The notes beneath the pieces were generated by a model that worked only from the letters and a program-made list of their open reading frames with translations, made no database searches and had not been told where the DNA came from. A DNA stretch of 64,000 bases. Origin: Bacillota bacterium. Lineage in GTDB: Bacteria > Bacillota > SHA-98 > Ch115. Each line of letters begins with the position of its first letter. The stretch's first letter is position 1. Of the stretch, positions 17,317-25,652 are shown piece after piece. The stretch covers positions 124,001 to 188,000 of the forward strand of contig JABLXA010000004.1 of the NCBI GenBank assembly GCA_013178415.1, in the 5' to 3' direction. A program made the translations under genes and the position numbers.

Positions 17317-17585
17317 CACCGGTCCTCCGACACAAATGATGACAAGGTCTGCCGTCCCCTAAGATTATAGGGTTTGACTATTCCCTTAGGTTTACCCTCT
17401 TGCCATTTTGCCTGGCCGGATTGCAGAAGGTCTAGCGCCCTATCAGGGAGTCTCTCATGTTGGACAGATGTGAGCAATGCCACCGGTTTGCCGCGCTCCC
17501 TAATTATGAGGGCCTCTCCCCCTTTTACCCTATGTAGGTACTCGCTCAGATGAGTCTTAACCCTTCGTATTCTTGCCTGTTCCAT
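17316..17585 (-). CDS. orphan Phd/YefM-type antitoxin
   Basis: 89 residues. It has the Phd/YefM N-terminal DNA-binding fold: short strand, then TRVKTH-like helix (RIRRVKTHLSEYLHRV), KGGEALIIRERGKPVALL, with a C-terminal tail that would bind a toxin. The start at 17585 (three codons into the longest frame) follows GGGGTGAG. Such proteins repress their own operon and neutralise a partner toxin, usually PIN, Doc or RelE. Here only a ten-codon stub follows, so the antitoxin is orphaned. Confidence 0.8.
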   Translation of the reverse strand: MEQARIRRVKTHLSEYLHRVKGGEALIIRERGKPVALLTSVQHERLPDRALDLLQSGQAKWQEGKPKGIVKPYNLRGRQTLSSFVSEDR

Positions 17586-17755
17586 AGATCTCACCCCAAC
17601 AATTATATCGTAGTGTTAACGAGGTAATAGGTCAAGATTGTTGGTGTCATAGGGGCATATAGCTTCTTTGTGGCCCAAATGAGGAATCACATGGCAGCAT
17701 GAGATTGCCGCCGCAAGGTCAGACGACGAAAATGATGTAATCTTTGCGCCTCAAC

Positions 17756-18046
17756 TGACGAGTCTGTCTCCAGGTTTGCCTTTAATGTGGCGACGCCGCC
17801 GTCACCTGCCGGCAAAACCTGACGAGATTTATGCCACTTCTCAGCAAAATTGTCCTAAGATCTTCCAAAATGGATCCAGGTCCTTCCAAAATTTGCTCGC
17901 CCTGACGACCATGTCGCCAGTCTCGGAAAGAAACTGGCGAAATTCTCGTCAGATGCGCCCAGAACCTGACGAAAAATCTGCCACCATAGATCTAGGGTGA
18001 CCAGAAATCTGTCAGGTCTCCCGCCAAAGTGGCGAAATCTTCGTCA
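17756..18046. repeat. 32-bp-period array of 17-bp imperfect palindromes (family 1, second copy)
   Basis: 17-bp units start at 17756, 17788, 17820, 17851 (degenerate), 17903, 17935, 17967, 17998 and 18030. Examples are TGGCGAAATTCTCGTCA (17935) and TGGCGAAATCTTCGTCA (18030). Steps are 31-32 bp apart except around one missing unit. Sequence and period match the array at 150-583, about 17 kb away. No gene in this stretch. Confidence 0.85.
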
Positions 18047-18192
18047 GTTCCCATGTTGCACCTTAGGAAGCTAACCCAACTATTAGCATGTGTGGATGAT
18101 ACTTGGATTAACGGGTAGCAGATCTCAGCCTCCACAAGCTGAACATTTGCATATATCAAACAACGAATAGGGACTTTGGCGCCGCTTAGGGG

Positions 18193-18442
18193 AATAGTGT
18201 CAGTTATCGACATCGTCCAGCCAGAACAGTGACCATAGCTGACACTATCAGCCGGGGATAGTGTCAGTAGTTGCCACTATCCGTCTTGAACTGTAGCAGC
18301 AGACGCCCATATCCGCCAAAAACAGTGACAATATCTGCTACTGTCCTCAAAGGATAGTAGCAGAAAACGCTACTGTCCGCCGGAAACAGTAGCGACAGAT
18401 GATACTATCCTCGCCGGAATAACAGGGCCAGTTGGCACTATG
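18193..18442. repeat. exact 32-bp-period palindrome array (family 2)
   Basis: Eight units begin at 18193, 18225, 18257, 18289, 18321, 18353, 18385 and 18417, each exactly 32 bp after the last. A unit opens AACAGT or GATAGT and closes ACTATCC or ACTGTCC; the best has GATAGTAGC paired with GCTACTGTC around a 7-base loop. Short linkers resemble GCCGGA. The sequence is unrelated to the family 1 array that ends about 150 bp upstream, yet the period is identical. Confidence 0.88.
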
Positions 18443-18475
18443 TTTATGGGCGGGTCATCGCCCGCCCATCACCGG

Positions 18476-18925
18476 CTACTCTATATTGATCTGCGTGCCG
18501 CGCGGCCCGGCGCCTTTGACCTTCGGTAATGTCACCTCCAGGACTCCATCCTTGAAGGTGGCCTTGGCTCCTTCCTTCTGCACCGCCACCGGGAGCGGGA
18601 TCGTCCGCGTGAAGCTCCCATAGCTCCTTTCACGGCGATAATAATCCCGGTCCTTGATCTCTTCGTCACGCCGCGTCTCGCCACTGATGGTAAGGCCATC
18701 CTCAGTGAGCGTCAGGTTGATCTCATCCTTACTTACACCCGGGATTTCTGCCTTCACTACTATCGAATCCCCGCGGTCATATACGTCTACAGCGGGAGAC
18801 CATAAGCCTCCGGTAAACCAACCCTCTCCGCGCCGTCTGGGAAATCTTCGCGCCCAGAAATGCTCAAGGGCGTCCCGGAAATCTACAAGTTCTCTCCACG
18901 GATCCCATGGCACCAAATCAGGCAT
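18476..18925 (-). CDS. Hsp20/alpha-crystallin small heat-shock protein
   Basis: 149 residues, a usual length. The ATP-independent chaperone fold spans about residues 40-140: WSPAVDVYDRGDSIVVKAEIPGVSKDEI, LTISGETRR and the FKDGVLEVTLPK signature, ending with the I-x-I oligomerisation motif (INI). The N-terminal DPWRELVDFRDAL is typical of bacterial Hsp20. GGAGGG lies upstream of the ATG. No CIRCE element was seen upstream. Confidence 0.95.
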   Translation of the reverse strand: MPDLVPWDPWRELVDFRDALEHFWARRFPRRRGEGWFTGGLWSPAVDVYDRGDSIVVKAEIPGVSKDEINLTLTEDGLTISGETRRDEEIKDRDYYRRERSYGSFTRTIPLPVAVQKEGAKATFKDGVLEVTLPKVKGAGPRGTQINIE

Positions 18926-19183
18926 CTTTTCATCCCTCCATTTACTGGAATAATGTGATCATTTGAGCATTGTAGACTTGCTGGTGCTAACCACCTCCTG
19001 TGCCAATAATGAACCTGACAAGGCCCAAGAGATGATGGCCTGCCCACACGAATCTTTCGTCAGAAAGCTTCGGACTCGCGTTATATCGTCCGTCAGAAAG
19101 CTCCGGAAAGCTCTGAACTCGCATTTATGAACAACAATGATCACTCTATATTATCCCCGCAAATGGCCATGAAAAACTCCCAT
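18926..19183. repeat. upstream region of hsp20 with a two-copy direct repeat
   Basis: CGTCAGAAAGCT occurs at 19058 and 19091, 33 bp apart, each followed by CGGA and then ACTCGC. The pair lies upstream of hsp20 and behind the gene at 19184; it may be an operator pair or a small relative of the 32-bp arrays. Confidence 0.4.
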
Positions 19184-19762
19184 TTACTTTTCCGAAAGCC
19201 GGTTGATCTCCAGGGTGACTTGCTCGAGCTGGCGATTTAGTTCTCTCAGTTGGTTCTGAGCAACAGTGAGATAATAGTCGAGTTCCTTGCGTCTTTCGCC
19301 TGTGTCTGATTCCAGCAACCTCTTACATTCCCTGTAGATGTCTAGGGTCCTGTCCATTTCGGAACGGAGCTCCTTTGCCTTATCCTCCGCTGCCTCCTCT
19401 GCGCCCTTCACGTATGAGACGTCAGGAAGCAAGACTTCCTGATACCAGGGGGCATTCTCAGAATTCTCAAAGTTTAGAGAGACGCATATGGGGTCTTTCA
19501 TGTTGCTCACGGAAGCGGCGAAAGATAGCGGGTTTAGCACTATGAGTCCTGACACAGTGGCCCGAAATGGCTCAGCCGGCCAGACTGTAAGCCTGTCTTG
19601 GGATATCCTGACGGCGATTTCGGCTGAGGTCAGATCCTTGACAAAATGGACACGATCCACCTGCCCTGTCAGATATCCCATCAAGTATGTCAATGCCGGA
19701 TTGTTTGCTACCATCGCCGTGAAATTGTTGAGCGCCTCTATCTTCTTTTCCCTGCTTATCAT
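19184..19762 (-). CDS. hypothetical protein with C-terminal coiled coil
   Basis: 192 residues, not recognised. A GAGGGTGG binding site precedes the ATG. The N-terminal 115 residues look globular (ALTYLMGYLTGQVDRVHFVKD, then strands ending CVSLNFENS). From about residue 118 to the end a charged heptad-like helix runs with many Glu, Lys, Arg and Leu, predicting a coiled coil. No signal peptide or membrane segment. It is convergent with nothing and lies upstream of hsp20 on the same strand, possibly co-transcribed. Function unknown. Confidence 0.75.
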   Translation of the reverse strand: MISREKKIEALNNFTAMVANNPALTYLMGYLTGQVDRVHFVKDLTSAEIAVRISQDRLTVWPAEPFRATVSGLIVLNPLSFAASVSNMKDPICVSLNFENSENAPWYQEVLLPDVSYVKGAEEAAEDKAKELRSEMDRTLDIYRECKRLLESDTGERRKELDYYLTVAQNQLRELNRQLEQVTLEINRLSEK

Positions 19763-20080
19763 AGCCCACCCTCACAATGCGCCTTTGCAGAATCTGTTAT
19801 CATTCCCACTTATATTATATCGCAAAATCCCAATTTGAGGGCAGGGATGGCGCAGGATGAAATGGACTTTGCGGTTTCCCCCGCGTATTCGGGCCTGACT
19901 CGGGCGTATCCGCATCTGACCCATACACATTATAGGCATATATGTGGGCCGTACAGCACATCCTAAGCCATGGCATAGATCACCGACGAGTAGGCCATGC
20001 ATGCATGGATCATATACATACGAATCATACATGCGCGAATCATATTCGATGCGCCTGGCGGCGAAAGGAGCGATAGCCAC
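19763..20080. other. divergent promoter region with short dyads
   Basis: No gene. It holds CATGCATGCATG near 19997-20008 and the dyad CGAAT/ATTCG (20036-20040 and 20044-20048) flanked by GCGC, just upstream of the reductase. The dyad could be an operator. GAAAGGAG at 20062-20069 is the binding site of the next gene. Confidence 0.4.
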
Positions 20081-22009
20081 ATGGGAAGTTTCCAGCTACT
20101 GATGAGTCCAATCAAGATCGGGAATATGCAATTGCGAAATAGGATCGTCATGCCTCCGATGGTGACGAATTATGCATATGAAGACGGTTCTGTCACCGAT
20201 AGGTTGCGCGCCTATCATGTGGAGCGCGCGAAAGGCGGCGTGGGTCTCATAATAGTCGAGGCCTCGTATGTGCATTTGTCGGGACGAGGATTCCAAAATG
20301 AGGTGGGGATCTATTCAGACAGGCTTATTGCTAGTCTCAGAAGTCTGGTGGATGCCGTCCATACGCATGGCGCAAAGATAGCTATACAGCTTTATCATGG
20401 CGGCAGGCAAACGAAATCGAGTGTCACCGGTCAGCCCATAGTAGCCCCATCTCCGATCCCCGATCCAACTGAACCCGAGACACCCAAGGAATTGACAAAG
20501 GAAGAGATTGCAGAGCTTGTTAAGGCCTTTGGAGAGGCAGCCAGGCGAGCAAAGGCTGCTGGCTTCGATGCAGTGGAAGTTCATGGCGCGCATGGTTATC
20601 TCATTGATGAATTTCTGTCTCCTTATGCAAATAAACGCACCGATGAATATGGCGGCTCGCTGGAAAATCGGATGAGGTTTCCTCTGGAGGTAGTGCGGGC
20701 GGTAAGACAGGCGGTGGGGCCTGATTACCCGATCCTCTACCGGATGAGCGCTGATGAGAAAGTTCCTGGCGGGCTGAAACTAGATGAGACGAAGATCGTT
20801 GCGCAGCGGCTCGAACAGGAGGGTATCAATGCTCTTCATGTATCTGCTGGCGTGTATGAGTCGGCTGTGTGGATCATACAGCCCATGGCTATGCCCAGAG
20901 CATGTCTAGCCGATCTCGCCAAAGGGATCAAATCAGTTGTCAAGATCCCAGTGATTTCGGTCGGAAGGTACAATGATCCCGAGGTTGCCGAAAAGGTCCT
21001 GGAAGAAGGGAAGGCCGACCTTATAGCCTTTGGCCGCGAGCTTCTGACTGATCCTGAGATGCCGAAGAAGATCTCAGAGGGCCGGCTTGACGAGGTCCGG
21101 AAATGTATCGCATGTTGCCAAGGATGCATCGATGAATTGTTCCAAGACCATCCGATTGGTTGCACTGTCAACGCCCGCACAGGATTCGAGACGCAATTCA
21201 CGCTTGCCAAGGCTTCGCGCCCGCGCAGAGTCCTTGTGGTCGGAGGTGGCGCCGCTGGGATGGAGGCTGCCCGGGTGGCGGCATTGAGAGGTCATAATGT
21301 CACTCTCTGGGAAGAGACATCCAGTCTTGGGGGGCAACTGACCCTTGCCGCGACTCCTCCACAAAAGGGCGAGATCATGACCTTCAAGGATTTCCTCATG
21401 AACGAGATGAGGCGACTCAGGATAAACGTCCAGCTCAATAAAGAGGCAACGCTTGATGCGATTCGATCTGAACGGCCAGATGTTGTAGTGATCGCGACTG
21501 GCGCAGTTCCTGCCACAGTTGACGTGCCTGGCGTGAATGGCAAGAATGTAGCTATGTCGTGGGATGTCCTCTCTGGCAAAGCCAGCGTTGGCAGGAGGGT
21601 TGTAATTATCGGCGGAGGTCTTGTGGGATGTGAAACGGCGGAATTTCTGGCGGAGAAGGGGCATGAAGTAACCATTGTGGAAATGCTTCCTCGCATCGCT
21701 TCTGATGTAGGTCCGCTTGTGGGTGCGCTCCTACTCGACCGGCTTGGCAAGCAGGGGGTAAAGGTGATTACAGGCGCGAAGCTCACATCGATTGGAGAAC
21801 GGGATATAACTGTCGAAAGGGATGGAAATACTGAAACCCTGCCAAATTTCGACTCAGTCGTGATGGCTGTTGGGTCAAAATCAGAGGATACTCTCGCAAG
21901 ACAGCTCGAAGGCTCGGGCATAGACTACTATGTCATTGGTGATGCTTCAAGGCCCAGGAGAATAACCCATGCGGTCTTTGAGGCAATGAAGGTGGCTCAT
22001 GAGATATAG
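20081..22009 (+). CDS. NADH:flavin oxidoreductase of the 2,4-dienoyl-CoA reductase type
   Basis: 642 residues with the FadH/trimethylamine-dehydrogenase architecture. An FMN-binding old-yellow-enzyme barrel (residues 1-340, with VHGAHGYLIDEFLSPYANKR and RTDEYGGSLENRMRF) is followed by a 4Fe-4S cysteine cluster (CIACCQGC...GCTVN, about 342-365), an FAD site (VVGGGAAGMEAA, about 387) and an NAD(P) site (VIIGGGLVGCETAEF, about 510). The family reduces activated C=C bonds of enoyl-CoA esters, enoates or bile-acid-like substrates; the exact substrate is open. It stands alone. Confidence 0.9.
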   Translation: MGSFQLLMSPIKIGNMQLRNRIVMPPMVTNYAYEDGSVTDRLRAYHVERAKGGVGLIIVEASYVHLSGRGFQNEVGIYSDRLIASLRSLVDAVHTHGAKIAIQLYHGGRQTKSSVTGQPIVAPSPIPDPTEPETPKELTKEEIAELVKAFGEAARRAKAAGFDAVEVHGAHGYLIDEFLSPYANKRTDEYGGSLENRMRFPLEVVRAVRQAVGPDYPILYRMSADEKVPGGLKLDETKIVAQRLEQEGINALHVSAGVYESAVWIIQPMAMPRACLADLAKGIKSVVKIPVISVGRYNDPEVAEKVLEEGKADLIAFGRELLTDPEMPKKISEGRLDEVRKCIACCQGCIDELFQDHPIGCTVNARTGFETQFTLAKASRPRRVLVVGGGAAGMEAARVAALRGHNVTLWEETSSLGGQLTLAATPPQKGEIMTFKDFLMNEMRRLRINVQLNKEATLDAIRSERPDVVVIATGAVPATVDVPGVNGKNVAMSWDVLSGKASVGRRVVIIGGGLVGCETAEFLAEKGHEVTIVEMLPRIASDVGPLVGALLLDRLGKQGVKVITGAKLTSIGERDITVERDGNTETLPNFDSVVMAVGSKSEDTLARQLEGSGIDYYVIGDASRPRRITHAVFEAMKVAHEI

Positions 22010-22129
22010 GCACACCTCTGCCTCATGAACACATTTGGTGACAGCTTGTCCACTGTACTACGGGTGTCGATCAGGCCTGTCAATATAGACGACCCCCGGG
22101 GTCCAGAGCTTCTATCTCAAGAGCGCGTC

Positions 22130-22432
22130 TCAAAATCTCGACATGAGCGCTTCGGCATCATATTTCAGTGGCCCAAATCGCCGCCAATCTTCCTTCACAC
22201 AAGGTGCATACCATACTGTATCCCATGCGAAGTGAGGCTCTGACCCCAGGTATGTGGCCATAGAAACCGGACCGATATTAATTTCTACAGAAGGGAATGC
22301 TTCTGCCATGAATATATATGTCCGACAAAAGTTGCGCATCTCTTTCACGCGTCGTTCCACATCAAGGTGCAACGCCTCGGGGTCTTCAGGTAAATATCCT
22401 ATATATACAGTATAGACAGTGTCTGGCGTTTG
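22130..22432 (-). pseudogene. URO-D family gene fragment
   Basis: An open stretch without a start codon of its own reads ...GYLPEDPEALHLDVERRV, then FMAEAFPSVEINIGPVSMA, YLGSEPHFAWDTVWYAPCV and KYDAEALMSRF before a stop. This fits an internal part of URO-D-like proteins (the GPGxLAAxLG...TVWF segment). Both ends are missing and an in-frame TAA lies upstream. It is not a copy of the gene at 8310, which lacks these strings. The flanks 22010-22129 and 22433-22672 contain nothing I recognise. Confidence 0.6.
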
Positions 22433-22672
22433 TTAAGTCAGAAACATGCTGGCAGGTCAAAATCAATTTGCGGAATCCCTGGTAACGGCAGCACTTCACA
22501 CCGCAACGCTATGCTTTACATGACCACGCCGGTTTGGTATGATTATAGTGGAAAAGATTACTAAGATATCTCGAATTTCAATGAATCGCAGAGTGGTTGA
22601 TCGCAGCGGTCCTGGTGAAAGGGATTGCTAGGATTTTGGAGCCTCAATAGCCATTACTAAGGGGATAGCTCT

Positions 22673-22990
22673 ATGCAGCTTGCGCCCAAGCTTCGCGACG
22701 AAATAGCCAAGAAGATGTCAGCCTTGCCTGAAATCCGACGCGTGATCCTTTTTGGCTCTCGGGCTCGAGGAGATGCATGGTCGCGCTCTGATATTGACCT
22801 CGCTATTGACGCGCCTGCTGATTCGATCAGTCTCTGGGAGCGAGTCATGGAGATCAGAGATAGTCTCGAGACCTTACTCCCGGTAGATATAATATTTTTG
22901 GAGCAAGCCCCGCCTGGCTTGGCAGAGCGGATCAGAGCGGAGGGGGTGGCAATCTATGAACGAAATGCGGATCCGGCAAAGGCTCAATAA
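22673..22990 (+). CDS. MNT-type minimal nucleotidyltransferase antitoxin
   Basis: 105 residues. It has the nucleotidyltransferase core GSRARGDAWSRSDIDLAI (GSxxRG...SDxDL, with the two metal-binding aspartates) and a third acidic residue in LLPVDIIFL. AGGGGAT precedes the ATG. The gene overlaps the downstream HEPN gene by 35 bp, the standard arrangement of MNT/HEPN (type VII) modules, in which the MNT protein inactivates the HEPN toxin by AMPylation. The intact active site makes this mechanism likely here. Confidence 0.9.
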   Translation: MQLAPKLRDEIAKKMSALPEIRRVILFGSRARGDAWSRSDIDLAIDAPADSISLWERVMEIRDSLETLLPVDIIFLEQAPPGLAERIRAEGVAIYERNADPAKAQ

Positions 22991-23366
22991 CCTTGGAAAT
23001 GCGATCGCCCGACTCCAGGAAGCCTTGAGCGAGCCGCCAGAAAATCCTTTGTTCATCGATGGAACGATCCAACGATTTGAATTCACTTTTGAGCTCTTCT
23101 GGAAGACCTTCAAAGCCATCCTGGAGGCCGAAGGACTGGAGATTACTACGCCTAGGGAAGCTCTCCGCTATGCTTATCAGGCCGGTTGGATTACTGATGA
23201 ACAAGCCTGGCTTCGTATGTTGAGATCACGAAATGAGTCCTCCCACATCTATAACGAATCAGCTGCTCGCCGGATCTATGAGGAGATCAGACAGAACTTC
23301 CCGGCGCTGAAGATGGCGTTTAGTAAGATACAGGCATGGTCTACCCAGTCAACCACCCCGGACTGA
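22956..23366 (+). CDS. HEPN-domain protein, HI0074 family, probable toxin
   Basis: 136 residues, all helical, of the HI0074 or nucleotidyltransferase-substrate-binding family (FEFTFELFWKTFKAIL, TPREALRYAYQAGWI). The conserved R-x4-H motif of HEPN ribonucleases is present as RNESSH (about residues 88-93), followed by Y. Toxicity is inferred from the motif and from the overlap with the MNT gene. No other partner is nearby; a terminator hairpin follows. Confidence 0.88.
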   Translation: MNEMRIRQRLNNLGNAIARLQEALSEPPENPLFIDGTIQRFEFTFELFWKTFKAILEAEGLEITTPREALRYAYQAGWITDEQAWLRMLRSRNESSHIYNESAARRIYEEIRQNFPALKMAFSKIQAWSTQSTTPD

Positions 23367-23419
23367 AGTCCCAAGCTGGGGTGTACGGAAAGGTTGCGAT
23401 CTGATGGGAAGGAGGCGGA

Positions 23420-23464
23420 GGCGCATTCCCCCAGTGAATTGGGAGGAGGAATGCGCCAGATTTT
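23420..23464 (+). terminator. hairpin after the MNT/HEPN pair
   Basis: GGCGCATTCC and GGAATGCGCC form a perfect 10-bp stem with an inner CCCA/TGGG pairing, followed by AGATTTTG. A probable terminator with a short T tract. Confidence 0.65.
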
Positions 23465-23550
23465 GCGGATAAATGCTCCGGTCAAGGAAAAGAGATTGCA
23501 CCTGGAAAGAAACTGGAATCGGTTAGTTATAGGGATCCCAAGTAAGGGAT

Positions 23551-24882
23551 CTATTCCCAGCTTGGATATTGCTCTGGCGCTTCCCCCTTTTTACCTATGA
23601 TAACCGGCCTGTTGGGCGGCGTTTCGTCTTCCCGCACTTCCTCCACAAGAACATCAAACCGCCACTCATCACCGAAATCAAAGAGGTAGAGGAATTTCCG
23701 TCCTTCCCAAAGCTCCAACTGATCCAGTCTTACCTCATTGGCATAGGGAGGCTCCTCGCCTCTTGGGTCCCAGTAGGCCTTTTTCGACCAGGCTCGTCCG
23801 TCCATAAAGAAAGCATACAGGTGATCATTATCAAAATTGAAAGCGGATTGGATGGCATCATGCAGATCGTCGAGCGTATGAGCTGCCGATAGTTTGATGC
23901 GGCGCCAGCAATTCCGGTCTAAGGAAACCTTGAAAACATATGCCATGAGTTTCTTGGGTTGGTCATCCTCAGCCAAAAGCTCATCAATCGCGGCGGAGTT
24001 GATGGCATCTTCAGGGAAGAGAGGAAGAAACACTTCTTCGAAAGGCCTTATCAGCTCTTCTTCCGGAGATTCATCAGATTCATCTGGTATAATCCACCCA
24101 TTTTCCGGCGTAGAGAAGAAATTAGGAGCAGGTCTCACTTCGCCGCGCGCGTGCGCTGGTTCATTATATAAAGCATAAGGACGATTGCGGCAGGCGCGGG
24201 CCATGGCGAGACCAAATTCACTTGGAATAATTGATTTCACGAGAATGTCGGATTTCCGCTGGTATCTTTCTTGTGACTGTGTTTGCTCGTATTCCCAGAA
24301 ACCGAAGTCGCTCAAGCAATGGATCATACCGCCAGCGACATTAAAAAAGATTGTAAGGTAATGATCTATAATGTCATTCTGGCGCCCGCTAATACCCGGG
24401 GTGATTTTCTCTCCAGGGTGAGCGTTTTCGATAAATTGAAAAAGGAGGTCCGGAGCGTTCAAATAGATGGTTTGACCAGGATATGCATCAGGGTAGAGAT
24501 CCTCAGAATCCAACTTCGTCCAATAGATACGGAAAAGGAACATGTATTTCGTAAAGAGGTTGAGAGCCTCATATTTTTCTAGCTTTGCTGTAGGAACGAG
24601 GCAAGCTTTGTTGCCGCGCCCGGATGCATACGCAAAAAGGCCGCTGGTCATTGCGAGATAAAAGAATAAGTTGATAGTTGGATATTTAGCTTGGAGGTAA
24701 TACGGCCCTGATACGTCTACGGGCCGTGAAAGAAGCGAATTCAGTGAAAACAGATCGTTCTTGCCCAGTTGGGCGTGTCTTTTGGATAGTAGGGGCGTCT
24801 TTTCTTTAAGAAAGCTACAAAAGGTGGCGAAATCAGTGACAATTCGAGAGATGTCTTGTTCCGTGGCAACATATTGTCTCAT
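23551..24882 (-). CDS. protein with C-terminal plasmid pRiA4b ORF-3-like domain
   Basis: 443 residues. The C-terminal 170 residues (AYVFKVSLDRNCWRRIKLSA, TLDDLHDAIQSAFNFDNDHL and LYLFDFGDEWRFDV) match the pRiA4b ORF-3-like family, common on mobile elements and in accessory islands but without a settled function. The N-terminal 270 residues are not recognised; they are helical and aromatic-rich and resemble the unassigned leader of other such proteins. A charged linker (DESDESPEEEL) joins the parts. AAAGGATG precedes the ATG. It is convergent with the MNT/HEPN operon. Confidence 0.8.
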   Translation of the reverse strand: MRQYVATEQDISRIVTDFATFCSFLKEKTPLLSKRHAQLGKNDLFSLNSLLSRPVDVSGPYYLQAKYPTINLFFYLAMTSGLFAYASGRGNKACLVPTAKLEKYEALNLFTKYMFLFRIYWTKLDSEDLYPDAYPGQTIYLNAPDLLFQFIENAHPGEKITPGISGRQNDIIDHYLTIFFNVAGGMIHCLSDFGFWEYEQTQSQERYQRKSDILVKSIIPSEFGLAMARACRNRPYALYNEPAHARGEVRPAPNFFSTPENGWIIPDESDESPEEELIRPFEEVFLPLFPEDAINSAAIDELLAEDDQPKKLMAYVFKVSLDRNCWRRIKLSAAHTLDDLHDAIQSAFNFDNDHLYAFFMDGRAWSKKAYWDPRGEEPPYANEVRLDQLELWEGRKFLYLFDFGDEWRFDVLVEEVREDETPPNRPVIIGKKGEAPEQYPSWE

Positions 24883-25188
24883 TATGTGTCATCCTTTCGT
24901 CTATGTATGGAAATCTATATTTCCGCATCAAATTGTGTGCCAAATCAGCGAAACATATTAAAACTGCATGATCATCATCGGTTTCCGCCAGCCATTCAGG
25001 CTAGCCGCGATCTACTCTTGCTCTATTCTATCACATAGATCTTTGTAATGTCTTGAACTCTCTGAGATCCGAACCGAAAGAAGGCCCGACTCGGCCTGGA
25101 GGGCGGTCGCAAGGGAGCAGAGTGGGCGGCTGACTTTTCATCAAGATCTCTATTCAACCATGCAGGGAATTGCTTCTCAAGTGTCGTA
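24883..25188. other. intergenic, nothing recognised
   Basis: 306 bp between the pRiA4b-like gene and the dehydrogenase remnant. No open frame, hairpin or repeat that I can support. Confidence 0.4.
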
Positions 25189-25640
25189 TTGGAATGTCGT
25201 ACGTTGACCAATATTGGCATCCCAGAGAGGCTTCCAGGGCAAGTCCTGCTCCGGACTATCTGGGCAGGAATATGTGGATCTGACCTTCACGCCTTTAGAG
25301 GAAATCAGCCATCTCTTATATACCCAAGGGTTTTGGGACATGAGTTGGCACTTGAGGTTGTCGAGGGTAGATCCAGGAGAACGGAATCTTAAGCCCGGCG
25401 ATAGGGTCACTGTTGAGCCATATTATCGGATGCGGAAGATGTTATCCATGTTCCCGTGGGAGATACAATTGCTGTGAAGACCTTGAGGTCCTTGGGGTTC
25501 ATCGGGATGGAGGTTTTCAGGAATATATCACGATACCAAGGGAAAAGGTGTATAAGGCCCCGGAGACCATGGATGTCGAGGAATTAGCTTTGATTGAGAG
25601 CTTTCATGAGCCTTCATATAAGACCAGAATATATATCTAG
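25189..25640 (+). pseudogene. zinc-dependent alcohol dehydrogenase remnant
   Basis: Three successive frames spell one medium-chain dehydrogenase N-terminus. The first gives LPGQVLLRTIWAGICGSDLH and VLGHELALEVVEG; the second NLKPGDRVTVEPYY; the third CGRCYPCSRGRYNCC (structural zinc cysteines), LEVLGVHRDGGFQEYI and AETM-like APETMDVEELALIE. Two frameshifts separate them, and the nucleotide-binding half is absent. The catalytic zinc ligands Cys and His (CGSDLH, GHE) are still readable. It abuts the GHL6-like gene, so it may once have been part of a sugar-utilisation operon. Confidence 0.85.
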
Positions 25641-25652
25641 GGGGGACAATGC

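Noticed and set aside
23551-24882. Transposase or insertion sequence around the pRiA4b ORF-3-like gene
   Set aside because: No terminal inverted repeats, target-site duplication or catalytic DDE motif found.
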